Positions 1 to 9,000 of a stretch of 64,000 nt of DNA are shown one piece after another. Source of the DNA: Bacillus sp. OK048 (GTDB lineage Bacteria; Bacillota; Bacilli; Bacillales; Cytobacillaceae); contig NZ_FNHN01000004.1 in NCBI RefSeq assembly GCF_900103525.1, positions 1 to 64,000 on the forward strand, given 5' to 3'. The notes under the pieces are model-generated. The model was not told the origin of the DNA and did no database searches. It worked only from the letters and a program-made list of their open reading frames with translations. Made by a program: the position numbers and the translations under genes. How positions within the stretch are numbered: position 1 is the first letter of the stretch; the number at the start of each line of letters is the position of its first letter.

Positions 1-320
<320 letters not shown>

Positions 321-399
321 GTTGATATAGCTCATTTGTTACGTTGGCTTAGCTTTTATAAAAAGCTAAAAAATTGTTTGTTGACGTTCTTGTTTGTTT

Positions 400-414
400 A
401 GTTTTCAAAGAACA
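400..414 (-). promoter_or_regulatory. rRNA leader boxA-like antitermination element
   Basis: On the minus strand this reads TGTTCTTTGAAAACT, the boxA-type sequence usual in Bacillus rRNA leaders, where the NusB/NusE complex binds. It lies between promoter P2 and the 16S 5' end. A 7-bp inverted repeat at 351-367 (AGCTTTT/AAAAGCT) lies between it and 16S. Confidence 0.7.
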
Positions 415-458
415 AGGCTACTACATTTTGCTAATCATCGCTCACAAGCGACTTTATT

Positions 459-488
459 AATATAGCACAGTTCAATTTACAATGTCAA
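459..488 (-). promoter_or_regulatory. rRNA operon promoter P2 (SigA)
   Basis: The minus strand shows a -35 TTGACA (488-483), an 18-bp spacer and a -10 TATATT (464-459). This is the promoter closer to 16S. Confidence 0.85.
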
Positions 489-505
489 TAGTATTTTTAA
501 AAGAA

Positions 506-552
506 AACCGTCACTTACGAAAGTTTTCATTTCCTCGTTCGCAGCGACGGTT
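506..552 (-). terminator. Terminator-like hairpin between rRNA promoters P1 and P2
   Basis: On the minus strand, arms AACCGTCGCT (552-543) and AGTGACGGTT (515-506) pair over 10 positions, including one G-U, around a 27-nt loop. They are followed at once by TTTCTTTT. A transcript from P1 would begin in or next to the first arm. It could be an attenuator or a processing stem; the sequence alone does not decide. Confidence 0.5.
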
Positions 553-555
553 ATT

Positions 556-584
556 AATATATCAAGTATCTCACGAAAGGTCAA
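556..584 (-). promoter_or_regulatory. rRNA operon promoter P1 (SigA)
   Basis: The minus strand shows a -35 TTGACC (584-579), a 17-bp spacer and a -10 TATATT (561-556). Tandem promoters are normal for Bacillus rrn operons. Confidence 0.82.
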
Positions 585-601
585 TAGGGTTTATTGTTTT
601 T

Positions 602-1477
602 TTACAATAATTTTTTGCTTACTTGGTAACATCGATGAAATATTCCCTGGCCCTTTGTATCAAGACTAACAACATCAATTAACCCTTTTTCATTTAGATA
701 CTCAATCAGCACAGCAAGATCAACAGAATAATGGATTAGCTCCTTTTCGATCTGCATCTCATTAAACGTCCAATATTCTTTTGTACTTAGAACATCTAAA
801 AGATGAGCACATCCCATTTTTGTTCGAGAATGAATCATAAATTCACTAGCTAAGAACAATAACTCCAGTCTCTTTTCAATCGGCTCATCACTGTTTACGA
901 GTTCTTCATATAACTTTACAATTTCAGGTTCTAGTTGTTTAACCTGCTGCCAGACAGTTAATTCTGGATGAAGACCATTTTCAATCACTGCAAGTCTCGC
1001 CAAATGGTGCAATGAATGCACAACATAATTATAAGCATCTAGGTATTGTTTGTTATCAAAAAGAGCTTTCCCGTCTACATACCTTCTTATTAATTTTGCA
1101 AATTCTAAGCCCATTTTTATCTTCCGTCCATTAAAAGGAAAATCACGTAACTCTGTTTTTAGATTGGCAATATATTCATTTCGATCAAATAATATTTTTG
1201 CGCTCTGGAGCCATTCAAATATTTTTCGATTCGTTCCTAATAATAGCCAATCTTTCAGTTGTTCCTCAGTAACAATATGCATAGCAGCTTTGTTTTCGTT
1301 ATAGGTATAATGTTTTATTAATACCGACTGTTCTGCCTCTTTTACAATAATCAACAGTATAACATCAAACGTATCTGTTGTATGACCTGATTTATGTCTT
1401 TTTTCTACCATTAATACCCCAAGAGTATTAGATTGACTAGCCCGTTCCTGATAAATAGGCCGAAGAATGTCTTTCAT
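602..1477 (-). CDS. ygxA: YgxA-like nucleotidyltransferase-fold protein
   Basis: A 291-residue protein that I recognise as the YgxA family of Bacillus, which has a nucleotidyltransferase-like N-terminal fold with no established substrate. The ATG is preceded by GGAGG. No membrane segment or signal peptide is visible, so it is probably cytoplasmic. Its place just upstream of the rRNA operon and divergent from ygzB matches B. subtilis exactly, and that synteny is the strongest support for the name. The stop codon lies only about 18 bp from the rRNA P1 -35 box, so read-through would enter the rRNA promoter region. Biochemical function is unknown. Confidence 0.85.
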   Translation of the reverse strand: MKDILRPIYQERASQSNTLGVLMVEKRHKSGHTTDTFDVILLIIVKEAEQSVLIKHYTYNENKAAMHIVTEEQLKDWLLLGTNRKIFEWLQSAKILFDRNEYIANLKTELRDFPFNGRKIKMGLEFAKLIRRYVDGKALFDNKQYLDAYNYVVHSLHHLARLAVIENGLHPELTVWQQVKQLEPEIVKLYEELVNSDEPIEKRLELLFLASEFMIHSRTKMGCAHLLDVLSTKEYWTFNEMQIEKELIHYSVDLAVLIEYLNEKGLIDVVSLDTKGQGIFHRCYQVSKKLL

Positions 1478-1624
1478 GCATCATTCCTCCATTATTCTGG
1501 ATAACTATATGTTCGACAGTAATAACAAATCTCCTTCTTATAAAAGAGACAAATTTCGACATTCATTAACATAACATTTTTTCACAAGAAATAAATATGG
1601 TATAGTTTGTCTAGGAGGGGAAAC

Positions 1625-1975
1625 ATGGCTAAATATTCAAGTAAGATTAATAAAATTCGTAGTTTTGCATTATCCTTAATATTTATCGGATTTATCGTTA
1701 TGTATGGTGGAATATACTTTCGTAACTCTCCACTTATTATGACCATTTTCATGCTTTTTGGTCTTTTATTTATTATTGCAAGCACAGTAGTTTATTTTTG
1801 GATTGGGATGTTATCCACAAAAACAATACAAGTAAAGTGTCCAAGTTGTGGTAAACATACAAAAATGCTTGGAAAAGTGGATATGTGTATGTATTGTCGC
1901 GAACCTTTAACCCTTGACCCAAATCTTGTCGGCAAAGAGTTTGATGAATCATATAATAAAAAACCTCAAAAATAA
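1625..1975 (+). CDS. ygzB: YgzB, membrane protein with C-terminal zinc ribbon (UPF0295)
   Basis: The 116-residue product starts [15 protein letters not shown] chose ATG 1625 because AGGAGGGG (1613-1620) sits 4 nt before it; the in-frame TTG at 1607 would put that site inside the gene. Two hydrophobic segments (about residues 15-35 and 40-65) are followed by a zinc-ribbon pattern CPSCG...CMYC near residues 74-95. This is the UPF0295/YgzB family, conserved next to perR in Bacillus; its role is not known. It converges on perR and the two share a terminator. Confidence 0.88.
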   Translation: MAKYSSKINKIRSFALSLIFIGFIVMYGGIYFRNSPLIMTIFMLFGLLFIIASTVVYFWIGMLSTKTIQVKCPSCGKHTKMLGKVDMCMYCREPLTLDPNLVGKEFDESYNKKPQK

Positions 1976-2001
1976 AAGCCGATTTTAAATAATCGGCTTT
2001 T
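1974..2001. terminator. Bidirectional terminator between ygzB and perR
   Basis: AAAAGCCGATT (1974-1984) and AATCGGCTTTT (1991-2001) form an 11-bp stem with T-rich ends on both strands. It serves the convergent pair. Confidence 0.88.
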
Positions 2002-2012
2002 ATTTCTATTCA

Positions 2013-2450
2013 TCAATGTACTTCTTTACTTGTACACTCTGGACATGTTCCGTAAATTTCCATGCGGTGATTATTTACCTTGAATCCCGTAACATGGGAA
2101 GCAAGATGTTCCACTTCATCTAACCCTGGGTAATGAAAGTCCACTATTTTTCCGCAAGACTCACAAATCACATGATAATGATGGGTTGTTACAAAATCAA
2201 ATCTAGCTGAAGCATCACCATAAGTTAATTCCTTTACTAATCCCACTTCACGAAATACTCGTAAATTATTGTAAACAGTTGCCACACTCATATTTGGGAA
2301 TTTTCCCTCTAAGGCTTTATAAATTTCATCTGCTGTAGGATGTGACATTGAGTTTATTAAATATTCAAGTATCGCATGACGTTGCGGAGTGATCCGTACT
2401 CCTGTTTCTTTTAAAGTTTCCAAAGCCTCTTTCAACTGATTCATCGCCAT
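2013..2450 (-). CDS. perR: Peroxide-responsive repressor PerR (Fur family)
   Basis: A 145-residue Fur-family regulator with an N-terminal winged helix (about 1-85) and a C-terminal dimerisation domain. The structural zinc cysteines C96, C99, C136 and C139 are all present. So are the metal-sensing residues H37, D85, H91, H93 and D104 known from B. subtilis PerR, in the same numbering; Fe2+-catalysed oxidation of H37/H91 inactivates that repressor. It normally represses catalase, heme synthesis and mrgA genes, and here it lies close to gsaB (heme precursor) and bcp. A near-perfect PerR box in its own promoter indicates autoregulation. Confidence 0.97.
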   Translation of the reverse strand: MAMNQLKEALETLKETGVRITPQRHAILEYLINSMSHPTADEIYKALEGKFPNMSVATVYNNLRVFREVGLVKELTYGDASARFDFVTTHHYHVICESCGKIVDFHYPGLDEVEHLASHVTGFKVNNHRMEIYGTCPECTSKEVH

Positions 2451-2478
2451 GCACCTCTATTCCAAAAATATTCTTAAA

Positions 2479-2525
2479 TTATAATTGTTATAAATAGTTT
2501 ACTAAGGAATTAATACTTTTGTCAA
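2479..2525 (-). promoter_or_regulatory. perR promoter with PerR box
   Basis: The minus strand reads TTATAACAATTATAA (2493-2479), which differs at one position from the PerR box TTATAATnATTATAA. It lies just downstream of a -10 TAAACT (2501-2496), 18 bp from a -35 TTGACA (2525-2520), so it covers the likely start of transcription. The position fits repression of perR by its own product. Confidence 0.75.
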
Positions 2526-2559
2526 TATTGTAATAGCATAATTAAGCAATTGTTTACTA

Positions 2560-3111
2560 TTAATCTTTGTGTAATGTTTGCTCTTTACTCCCTAGTGCAT
2601 GATTAACAAATCTAGCTGTTACGAATAAAAGGTCAGATAGCCTATTTAAATAGGCTAAAACAAGAGGGTTTACGTTATCCCCCAAAGAAACCGCACATCT
2701 TTCCGCTCTTCTTGCAGTTGTACGTGCAACATGAAACGCCGCGCCGGCTGAATGTCCTCCAGGCAGGATAAAATTAGTTAATTCAGGAAGTGATTCATTT
2801 AAATCGTCAATTTGCTTTTCCAATTCCTCAATATCACTGGATTTAAGTGACCACTTTACTTCTTTTCCTTTCGGGGTAGCCAACTCTGCTCCAACGTGAA
2901 AAAGATTTGTTTGTATTTTATGATACATATTCTCTATTAATTCTTTTTGTTGAAAAGATTCATTGGTCAAATAACTCAACGCTAATCCAATCATTGAATT
3001 CGTTTCATCACAGGTTCCATATGCTTCTACACGCAGATCGTTTTTCGCAACCCTTTGCCCATAAATTAAAGATGTAGTTCCTTTATCACCGGTTTTCGTA
3101 TAAATCTTCAT
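2560..3111 (-). CDS. Cob(I)alamin adenosyltransferase, PduO/ATR type
   Basis: The 183-residue protein carries the PduO-type ATR signatures: N-terminal KIYTKTGDKGTTSL for ATP binding, an EAYGTCDETNSMIG segment, and the C-terminal helix RTTARRAERCAV with the conserved Arg/Glu. The family transfers adenosyl from ATP to cob(I)alamin to make coenzyme B12. It resembles B. subtilis YvqK. It sits between bcp and perR, a position it does not hold in B. subtilis, so this is a local insertion or rearrangement. The bcp terminator upstream suggests it has its own promoter; only a 109-bp gap separates it from perR. Confidence 0.92.
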   Translation of the reverse strand: MKIYTKTGDKGTTSLIYGQRVAKNDLRVEAYGTCDETNSMIGLALSYLTNESFQQKELIENMYHKIQTNLFHVGAELATPKGKEVKWSLKSSDIEELEKQIDDLNESLPELTNFILPGGHSAGAAFHVARTTARRAERCAVSLGDNVNPLVLAYLNRLSDLLFVTARFVNHALGSKEQTLHKD

Positions 3112-3231
3112 ATTTCATCCCCCATTAGAAATATATGTACAGAATCAATAGTAATAAATCTAGTTGAATGTATTTTTTTCATCATATCACCTATTTAAGC
3201 CGCAATGAAGTAAGAAGGATTAAACTCCATT

Positions 3232-3255
3232 AAAAAAAGGGTCGATAATCGACCC
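3232..3255 (-). terminator. Rho-independent terminator of bcp
   Basis: GGGTCGA (3239-3245) and TCGACCC (3249-3255) form a 7-bp GC-rich stem. On the minus strand it is followed by seven T residues. Confidence 0.88.
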
Positions 3256-3351
3256 AACAAGTTTTATCTGAGGAGGTATGCCCTAATAAAATGATATTCA
3301 AACCACATTCACTTGCATTGGACAAATGCCTCTTCTATGGAAAATAGGCTG

Positions 3352-3822
3352 TTAAATAAGGTTTTCTTTAATGTATGTTAACGCATCTTCAACATGTCCT
3401 TTAACCTTAACCTTTCTCCATTCCTTTACTAAGGTTCCAGTTTTATCAATGATAAATGTTGACCTTTCAATCCCCATATATTCCTTGCCAAAGTTTTTCT
3501 TTAATTTCCAAACTCCATACTCTTCTGCTACTTGGTGTTCAGGATCAGCTAGCAACAAGAATGGCAAGCCATATTTCTCCGCAAATTTCTGATGACGGTC
3601 AACTGGATCAGGACTAATTCCCAGGATAACCGCATCTACTTCAGTAAACTGGACCACTTGATCACGAAAATCACATGCCTCTGTCGTACAACCCGGTGTC
3701 ATATCTTTAGGATAAAAATACAAAACGATAGTTGTTCCTTTTAAGCTTGATAGCTTAATGGTCTCACCATTATGAGCCTGTAATGTAAAATCAGGAGCTT
3801 GCTTTCCTATTTCAATTGTCAT
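3352..3822 (-). CDS. bcp: Thioredoxin-dependent peroxiredoxin, Bcp/PrxQ type
   Basis: The 156-residue peroxiredoxin has the motif TPGCTTEAC, with peroxidatic Cys45 and resolving Cys50 five residues apart, the arrangement of atypical 2-Cys PrxQ enzymes. It reduces hydroperoxides at the expense of thioredoxin in the cytoplasm. I start at ATG 3822 (MTIEIGKQAPDF), which has GAGGTGA at the right distance. The longer frame to 3870 adds 16 residues with no family similarity and would bury that site. B. subtilis has the same gene (ygaF) next to perR. Confidence 0.95.
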   Translation of the reverse strand: MTIEIGKQAPDFTLQAHNGETIKLSSLKGTTIVLYFYPKDMTPGCTTEACDFRDQVVQFTEVDAVILGISPDPVDRHQKFAEKYGLPFLLLADPEHQVAEEYGVWKLKKNFGKEYMGIERSTFIIDKTGTLVKEWRKVKVKGHVEDALTYIKENLI

Positions 3823-3888
3823 GATTACCATCACCTCATGGAAAATATTCTCTTCCATTAGCCTAACCAAACATAATCAACAATACAA

Positions 3889-4293
3889 CTATTTGATTTC
3901 CTTCACTTCACGATCCATCAATGCACGCGCAACAAATGCAGCTGGTAATGTATAGCCAATTAACGCTTCAACCACAGCAACCATCCTACCTACGCCATGA
4001 GGAATTACATCGCCATTCCCTACAGAAAATAATGTCATGGCACTGAAATAAAAACTAGTTTCAAACATGTTATAGTTGTTTTCATGATTTGTTTCTACCA
4101 GCATTGATATCCCCTTTAATTCGAACAACAAATAGATGAGTCCAAATCCGAGAATAACTGTCAGATAGATAGATCCTAAAAATAGCGCATTTTCAATAGA
4201 AACAAACTTTCCTTTTATGGTGTTTGGAATAAACAAAGTTCTTATACTCATAAATATACAAAAAATAACGATTGGAAATAGAAAATAGAACAA
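3889..4293 (-). CDS. Small potassium-channel-like membrane protein (Ion_trans_2) with altered filter
   Basis: A protein of about 134 residues with an N-terminal hydrophobic helix, a second one, then a pore helix and TLFSVGNGDVIPHG, followed by a last hydrophobic helix. This is the pore-domain layout of two-TM potassium channels (plus one extra N-terminal helix), but the filter reads SVGNGD where TVGYGD is usual. No cytoplasmic RCK/TrkA_N gating domain follows. The start is uncertain: a TTG at 4293 has GAGGTGG 6 nt upstream, while the TTG at 4308 overlaps that site. It is divergent from gsaB and ends 66 bp before the bcp start, so the two may be cotranscribed. Ion specificity cannot be read from sequence. 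Confidence 0.75.
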   Translation of the reverse strand: MFYFLFPIVIFCIFMSIRTLFIPNTIKGKFVSIENALFLGSIYLTVILGFGLIYLLFELKGISMLVETNHENNYNMFETSFYFSAMTLFSVGNGDVIPHGVGRMVAVVEALIGYTLPAAFVARALMDREVKEIK

Positions 4294-4447
4294 CAGCAGC
4301 CACCTCAATTGAGTCAGTTACTCTATTTCTATGCAAGCTTGGACGAAATATTATGTAGCGATTGAAAATTTTTCAAAAGTAAAACAAATAGAAGTCCAGC
4401 AAAAAAGTGCTAAAATAGGAAGGAAATCATCACAGGGAGGAAAAATA

Positions 4448-5743
4448 ATGCAATTTACCAATTCAGAACGGATACATAATGAAGCTTTAGAACATATTGT
4501 CGGCGGGGTTAACAGTCCGTCCCGCTCGTATAAAGCTGTTGGCGGCGGGGCTCCGGTCGTGATGGAGCGAGCACAAGGTGCCTATTTTTTTGATGTCGAT
4601 GGCAATCAATATATTGACTATCTGGCTGCTTACGGTCCGATTATTACCGGGCATGCACACCCACATATTACAGAAGCGATAAAAAGAGCCGCAGAAAGTG
4701 GTGTTCTATTTGGAACACCAACACCACATGAGGTAAAGTTTGCGAAAATGCTAAAGGAAGCTATCCCTTCCTTAGAAAAAGTTCGTTTTGTAAACTCAGG
4801 TACAGAAGCAGTAATGACAACCATTCGTGTTGCACGAGCTTATACTGGCCGAGATAAAATTATTAAGTTTGCCGGCTGTTATCACGGGCATTCTGACCTC
4901 GTCCTTGTTGCAGCTGGGTCAGGACCGGCTACACTTGGAACTCCAGATTCTGCCGGTGTTCCAAAAAGTATTGCACAGGAAGTTATTACTGTACCATTTA
5001 ATGATATTGAACCATTTAAAGAAGCTTTAGAAAAATGGGGTGATCAAATCGCTGCCGTTCTTGTTGAGCCTATCGTTGGCAACTTCGGAATTGTTGAGCC
5101 AAACCCGGGCTTTTTACAAGAAGTGAATGATTTAACCCATGCTGCCGGTGCACTCGTAATTTATGATGAGGTTATTACAGCTTTCCGGTTTATGTATGGC
5201 GGAGCACAGGATTTATTGGGTATACAGCCGGATCTAACTGTCCTCGGAAAAATTATTGGCGGTGGTCTGCCCATTGGTGCCTATGGCGGGCGTAAAGACA
5301 TTATGGAAAAAGTTGCACCGCTTGGACCTGCCTATCAAGCTGGTACAATGGCTGGAAATCCAGCATCAATCCTTTCTGGAATTGCCTGTTTGGAAGTTTT
5401 AAAGCAAGAAGGAATCTATGATTATCTAGACCGCTTGGGTGCAATGCTTGAGGAAGGAATAGTGGAAGCAGCTAAGGAACACGATATTCAAATTACCATC
5501 AATCGCTTGAAGGGAGCTCTCACCGTTTATTTTACAAATGAAAAAATTGAGAACTACGAGCAGGCAGAAAATACCGATGGCGAGACGTTTGCAAGATTCT
5601 TCAAACTTATGCTTCACCAAGGCATTAACTTGGCACCATCGAAATACGAAGCATGGTTTCTAACCATTGCGCATACTGAAGAGGACATTGAAGCAACACT
5701 TCATGCAGTAAATCATGCATTTTCTCTTCTTAAGGGCGAATAA
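4448..5743 (+). CDS. gsaB: Glutamate-1-semialdehyde 2,1-aminomutase
   Basis: The 431-residue PLP enzyme converts glutamate-1-semialdehyde to 5-aminolevulinate, the first committed tetrapyrrole intermediate. The PLP lysine lies in [18 protein letters not shown] (about residue 268), and [17 protein letters not shown] and the YHGHSD loop are typical of HemL/GsaB. ATG 4448 is preceded by GGGAGG (4435-4440); the open frame upstream to 4331 lacks homology. It is called gsaB, the second B. subtilis copy, because of its position between ygaE and bcp/perR; a hemL copy is expected elsewhere in the genome. It is followed by its own terminator. Confidence 0.95.
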   Translation: MQFTNSERIHNEALEHIVGGVNSPSRSYKAVGGGAPVVMERAQGAYFFDVDGNQYIDYLAAYGPIITGHAHPHITEAIKRAAESGVLFGTPTPHEVKFAKMLKEAIPSLEKVRFVNSGTEAVMTTIRVARAYTGRDKIIKFAGCYHGHSDLVLVAAGSGPATLGTPDSAGVPKSIAQEVITVPFNDIEPFKEALEKWGDQIAAVLVEPIVGNFGIVEPNPGFLQEVNDLTHAAGALVIYDEVITAFRFMYGGAQDLLGIQPDLTVLGKIIGGGLPIGAYGGRKDIMEKVAPLGPAYQAGTMAGNPASILSGIACLEVLKQEGIYDYLDRLGAMLEEGIVEAAKEHDIQITINRLKGALTVYFTNEKIENYEQAENTDGETFARFFKLMLHQGINLAPSKYEAWFLTIAHTEEDIEATLHAVNHAFSLLKGE

Positions 5744-5765
5744 ATATACATTTTTTATGCAGATA

Positions 5766-5797
5766 TAGAGAGTGTTTATCACTCTCTATTTTTTATT
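5766..5797 (+). terminator. gsaB terminator
   Basis: TAGAGAGTG (5766-5774) and CACTCTCTA (5780-5788) form a 9-bp stem with a 5-nt loop, followed by TTTTTTA. Confidence 0.9.
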
Positions 5798-5804
5798 CAC
5801 TATT

Positions 5805-5820
5805 TTGAAAACGTTTACAT
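5805..5820 (+). promoter_or_regulatory. Catabolite-responsive element (cre), CcpA site
   Basis: TTGAAAACGTTTACAT fits the cre consensus WTGNAANCGNWWNCAW at every position. Its centre is about 112 bp upstream of the predicted start of transcription of the glutamate synthase-like gene. It lies between the gsaB terminator and that promoter, so it belongs to the downstream gene. Confidence 0.75.
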
Positions 5821-5889
5821 CTCAATCCTTACACATCTAAACAAACTCAAAATTTATCCATTTTCATATCCATATTCTTGTATATTTAT

Positions 5890-5918
5890 TTGATTTCTGA
5901 AAATTCGTATGATATTAT
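5890..5918 (+). promoter_or_regulatory. Promoter of the glutamate synthase-like gene
   Basis: TTGATT (5890-5895), a 17-bp spacer and TATTAT (5913-5918), preceded by TGA as an extended -10. The predicted start is near 5925, giving a leader of about 110 nt. Confidence 0.7.
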
Positions 5919-5995
5919 AAATATTATTATTTTTTACCTTTTTTTTCTAATCTCCCCACTTTTAAGACAACAAATCTTACATTAAAAAGCTAATA

Positions 5996-6036
5996 GGAGG
6001 TGAAGCGGCTTTAGAGGAATATCCGCTAAAAGCCCA
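5996..6036 (+). promoter_or_regulatory. Structured ribosome-binding leader
   Basis: AGGAGGTGA (5996-6003 region) is a full Shine-Dalgarno site but lies about 33 nt before the first in-frame ATG (6037). An in-frame TGA at 6001 rules out any closer start. Two competing stems can loop out the excess: AGCGG/CCGCT (6004-6008 with 6023-6027) or GGCTTT/AAAGCC (6007-6012 with 6029-6034). A weaker AGAGGA lies at 6013-6018. Confidence 0.5.
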
Positions 6037-9000
6037 ATGTATATGACAGAAAGATGGAACCCTTCCCTTTTTAAAGATTTCCATAAACATGAACACGATG
6101 CCTGCGGAATTGTTGCCTGTCTAGAAAAAAACAAGCAAGCTACTAGAAAAAACATTTTTGATTGTATTGATGCCCTTGTAACGATGAATCACCGTGCTGG
6201 CTTCATTAATGGTGAAGGTGATGGAGTTGGGATTCATGTAGATATTCCTACTGATTTATGGAAGGAAAAACTACTACATGCTGGAGTTGACCCTTCCCAT
6301 GTAGACAAAGAAAACTTTGCTGTTGGCCATATTTTTATTAGCCAAAAAGCTGACTGGGATTCTATTAAACATGAATTACTTCAGAAACTAAAAAACTATA
6401 ATTTAGATATCATTTTTGAAACGATTCAAGTAACAGATTCTAGTGCTCTAGGTCCCATTGCGATTCAAGAGAACCCCGTTTTCTGGCAATTCGCCTGTCT
6501 GTCCAACAAAGCAGGGCAAGAATTAACGAAGGTCTTATTTGACGCGATCATTGATTTAGAAGTTAATGAACATGTTCATGTAGCGTCTTTAAGCCAAAAT
6601 CATGCTGTTTATAAAGTAATGGGTGCAGGAGATATCCTCCCACGCTTCTACAAAGATTTAGCCAACCCAATCGTTGCCTCCTCTGTAACGCTCGGCCATA
6701 ATCGATATTCTACAAATACACTTTCAAGCTTTTTCCGAGTACAGCCATTTAGTGTACTTGGACACAACGGAGAAATCAATACAATTGCAAAGCTTCGTGA
6801 TGAAGCAAGAATGATTGGTGTTCCCCTTGTAAAAGACGGCAGTGACTCACAAGATTTAAGCCGGACAATGGAAACAATAATATGCCGTGAAGGTTATACC
6901 TTATTCGAAGCGATTGATCTGTTATTCCCACCCATTATCAATGAAATAAAATCCTACTCTGAAAATCTACAAGACTTATATACTTATATTCGCGAGGCAT
7001 GGGGCCATTTTGCTCAAGGTCCAGCTGGCATTATTTCCAGATACGGCGACGAAGCCGTTTTTAGTGTCGATGCTTTAGGATTGCGGCCACTCTGGATGCT
7101 TGAAACCGAAACCTCCTATCTATTTTCATCTGAACCAGGAATCATTCCTTCCAGTGAGTATGTAAACGATCCTAAGCCATTAGCCCCTGGAGAAAAAGTC
7201 GGCTTTAAGTGGAGCGATGGTATATTAAACGTTTACGAGCAAAATCACTTCCAACAAGAGGTTTATTCCCGTTTTTCTAAGCGTTTAAGCCTTCAAGATT
7301 CAAGAGTCCGTTTACAAATTCCCACTCTTGAAAAAAACATTACCATGAATTATCCTGATAAAATTCATAATGGACAATATAAAGCGTTTGGCTGGGAAAG
7401 GGACCACATCCAATTGATCGAGCAAATGGCTGAAAAGGGTGTTGAACCTATTCGTTCCCTTGGCCATGATGCACCACTTGCTGCCCTTAATCCTGAACGT
7501 AAAAATATTGCGGACTATATTAAAGAAAGCGTTGCAGTTGTAACCAATCCAGCTATAGACCGCGACCGTGAAACAGAGCATTTTTCAACACGCGTTATTA
7601 TTGGAAAACGCCCTGCCTTATTCACGAATGAAAAGACAGACACTGTTCTTGAATTAACTTCCCCTCTTCTATTAGAAGGTAAAGCAGGTTATAGCTGTTT
7701 AGAGTCCATTGGTCAACCTAGCTTTGACCAAGTTGTTGGACATTTCCAAAAACAAAAACTTGTTTCGTTTATTTCGGCTACTTTTAGGATAGAAGAGACT
7801 ATTGATACTGCCCTAACCAGAATTTCTGATGAAGCCATCCAAGCTGTCCAATCCGGAAAGTGTTTACTTGTCCTCGATGACGCAAACGCTCATCAGGATA
7901 ATTTTTACTGGATTGATCCACATTTAGTCACATCTGCCATTGACCAGGCATTGGTCAAAACAGGACTACGAAGAGATTGTTCTATAGTATTACGCTCTGC
8001 AGCGATTCGATCACTTCATGACATCGTTACTGTTTTTGGATTAGGTGCTGATTTAATTAGTCCATATTACATGTTCATGACGGTTCTTGAGGAGGAAACT
8101 AAACCTCTAATAAACCTTTACAGCGCGTTAACAAAAGGCATTGAAAAAGTAATTTCAACTATCGGTATTCATGAATTACGTGGATATGGCAGATTGTACT
8201 CAAGCATTGGTTTACATGAAGATATTGCTAATGTGTTAAATATCGTTAACTTCTTTGGCTCGAAGGAAATAGAGAATGATTTTGAAGCAATGAAGAATGA
8301 CTCTTTTTCAAGAGCAGCAGATTACCAGAACGAAAAAGAAAGAGTCGGAAAAACTTTCCACCTCTTCCCTCGTATTTGGAAGGCTATTGGTGAAGTTGCA
8401 GCAACTGGTGACTACAGTGCCTATCGGGATAAGATCAGTGAACAGGAAGAGCAGAATCCTACGACCATTCGTCACTTAGTTCAATTAAAGAAAAGCAGTC
8501 AGGCTATTTCTCCAGCGGACGTTGATATTACTGTTGGTGAGCATGATTTACCATTTATTATTTCTTCCATGTCGTTTGGGTCACAAAATGAGATCGCATT
8601 TAGAGCGTACGCTGAAGGTGCCGACCGCCTAAACATGGTCAGTCTAAATGGCGAGGGCGGTGAAATCAAGGATATGCTGGGGAAATATCCAAAAACACGA
8701 GGACAACAAATTGCTTCTGGCCGTTTTGGAGTAAATGCTGAGCTTCTAAACTCTTCTAATCTATTAGAAATAAAAATCGGTCAAGGCGCGAAGCCAGGCG
8801 AAGGGGGACACCTGCCTGGTTCAAAGGTAACTGCTAAGGTTGCGGCAGCACGTAATGCTACGCTTGGTTCAGATTTAATTTCGCCATCAAACAACCACGA
8901 TATCTATTCAATAGAAGATTTAGCTCAAATGATTCTCGAATTAAAAACGGGTAACGACCAAGCGAGAATTGCTGTAAAAGTCCCTGTCGTCCCTAATATC

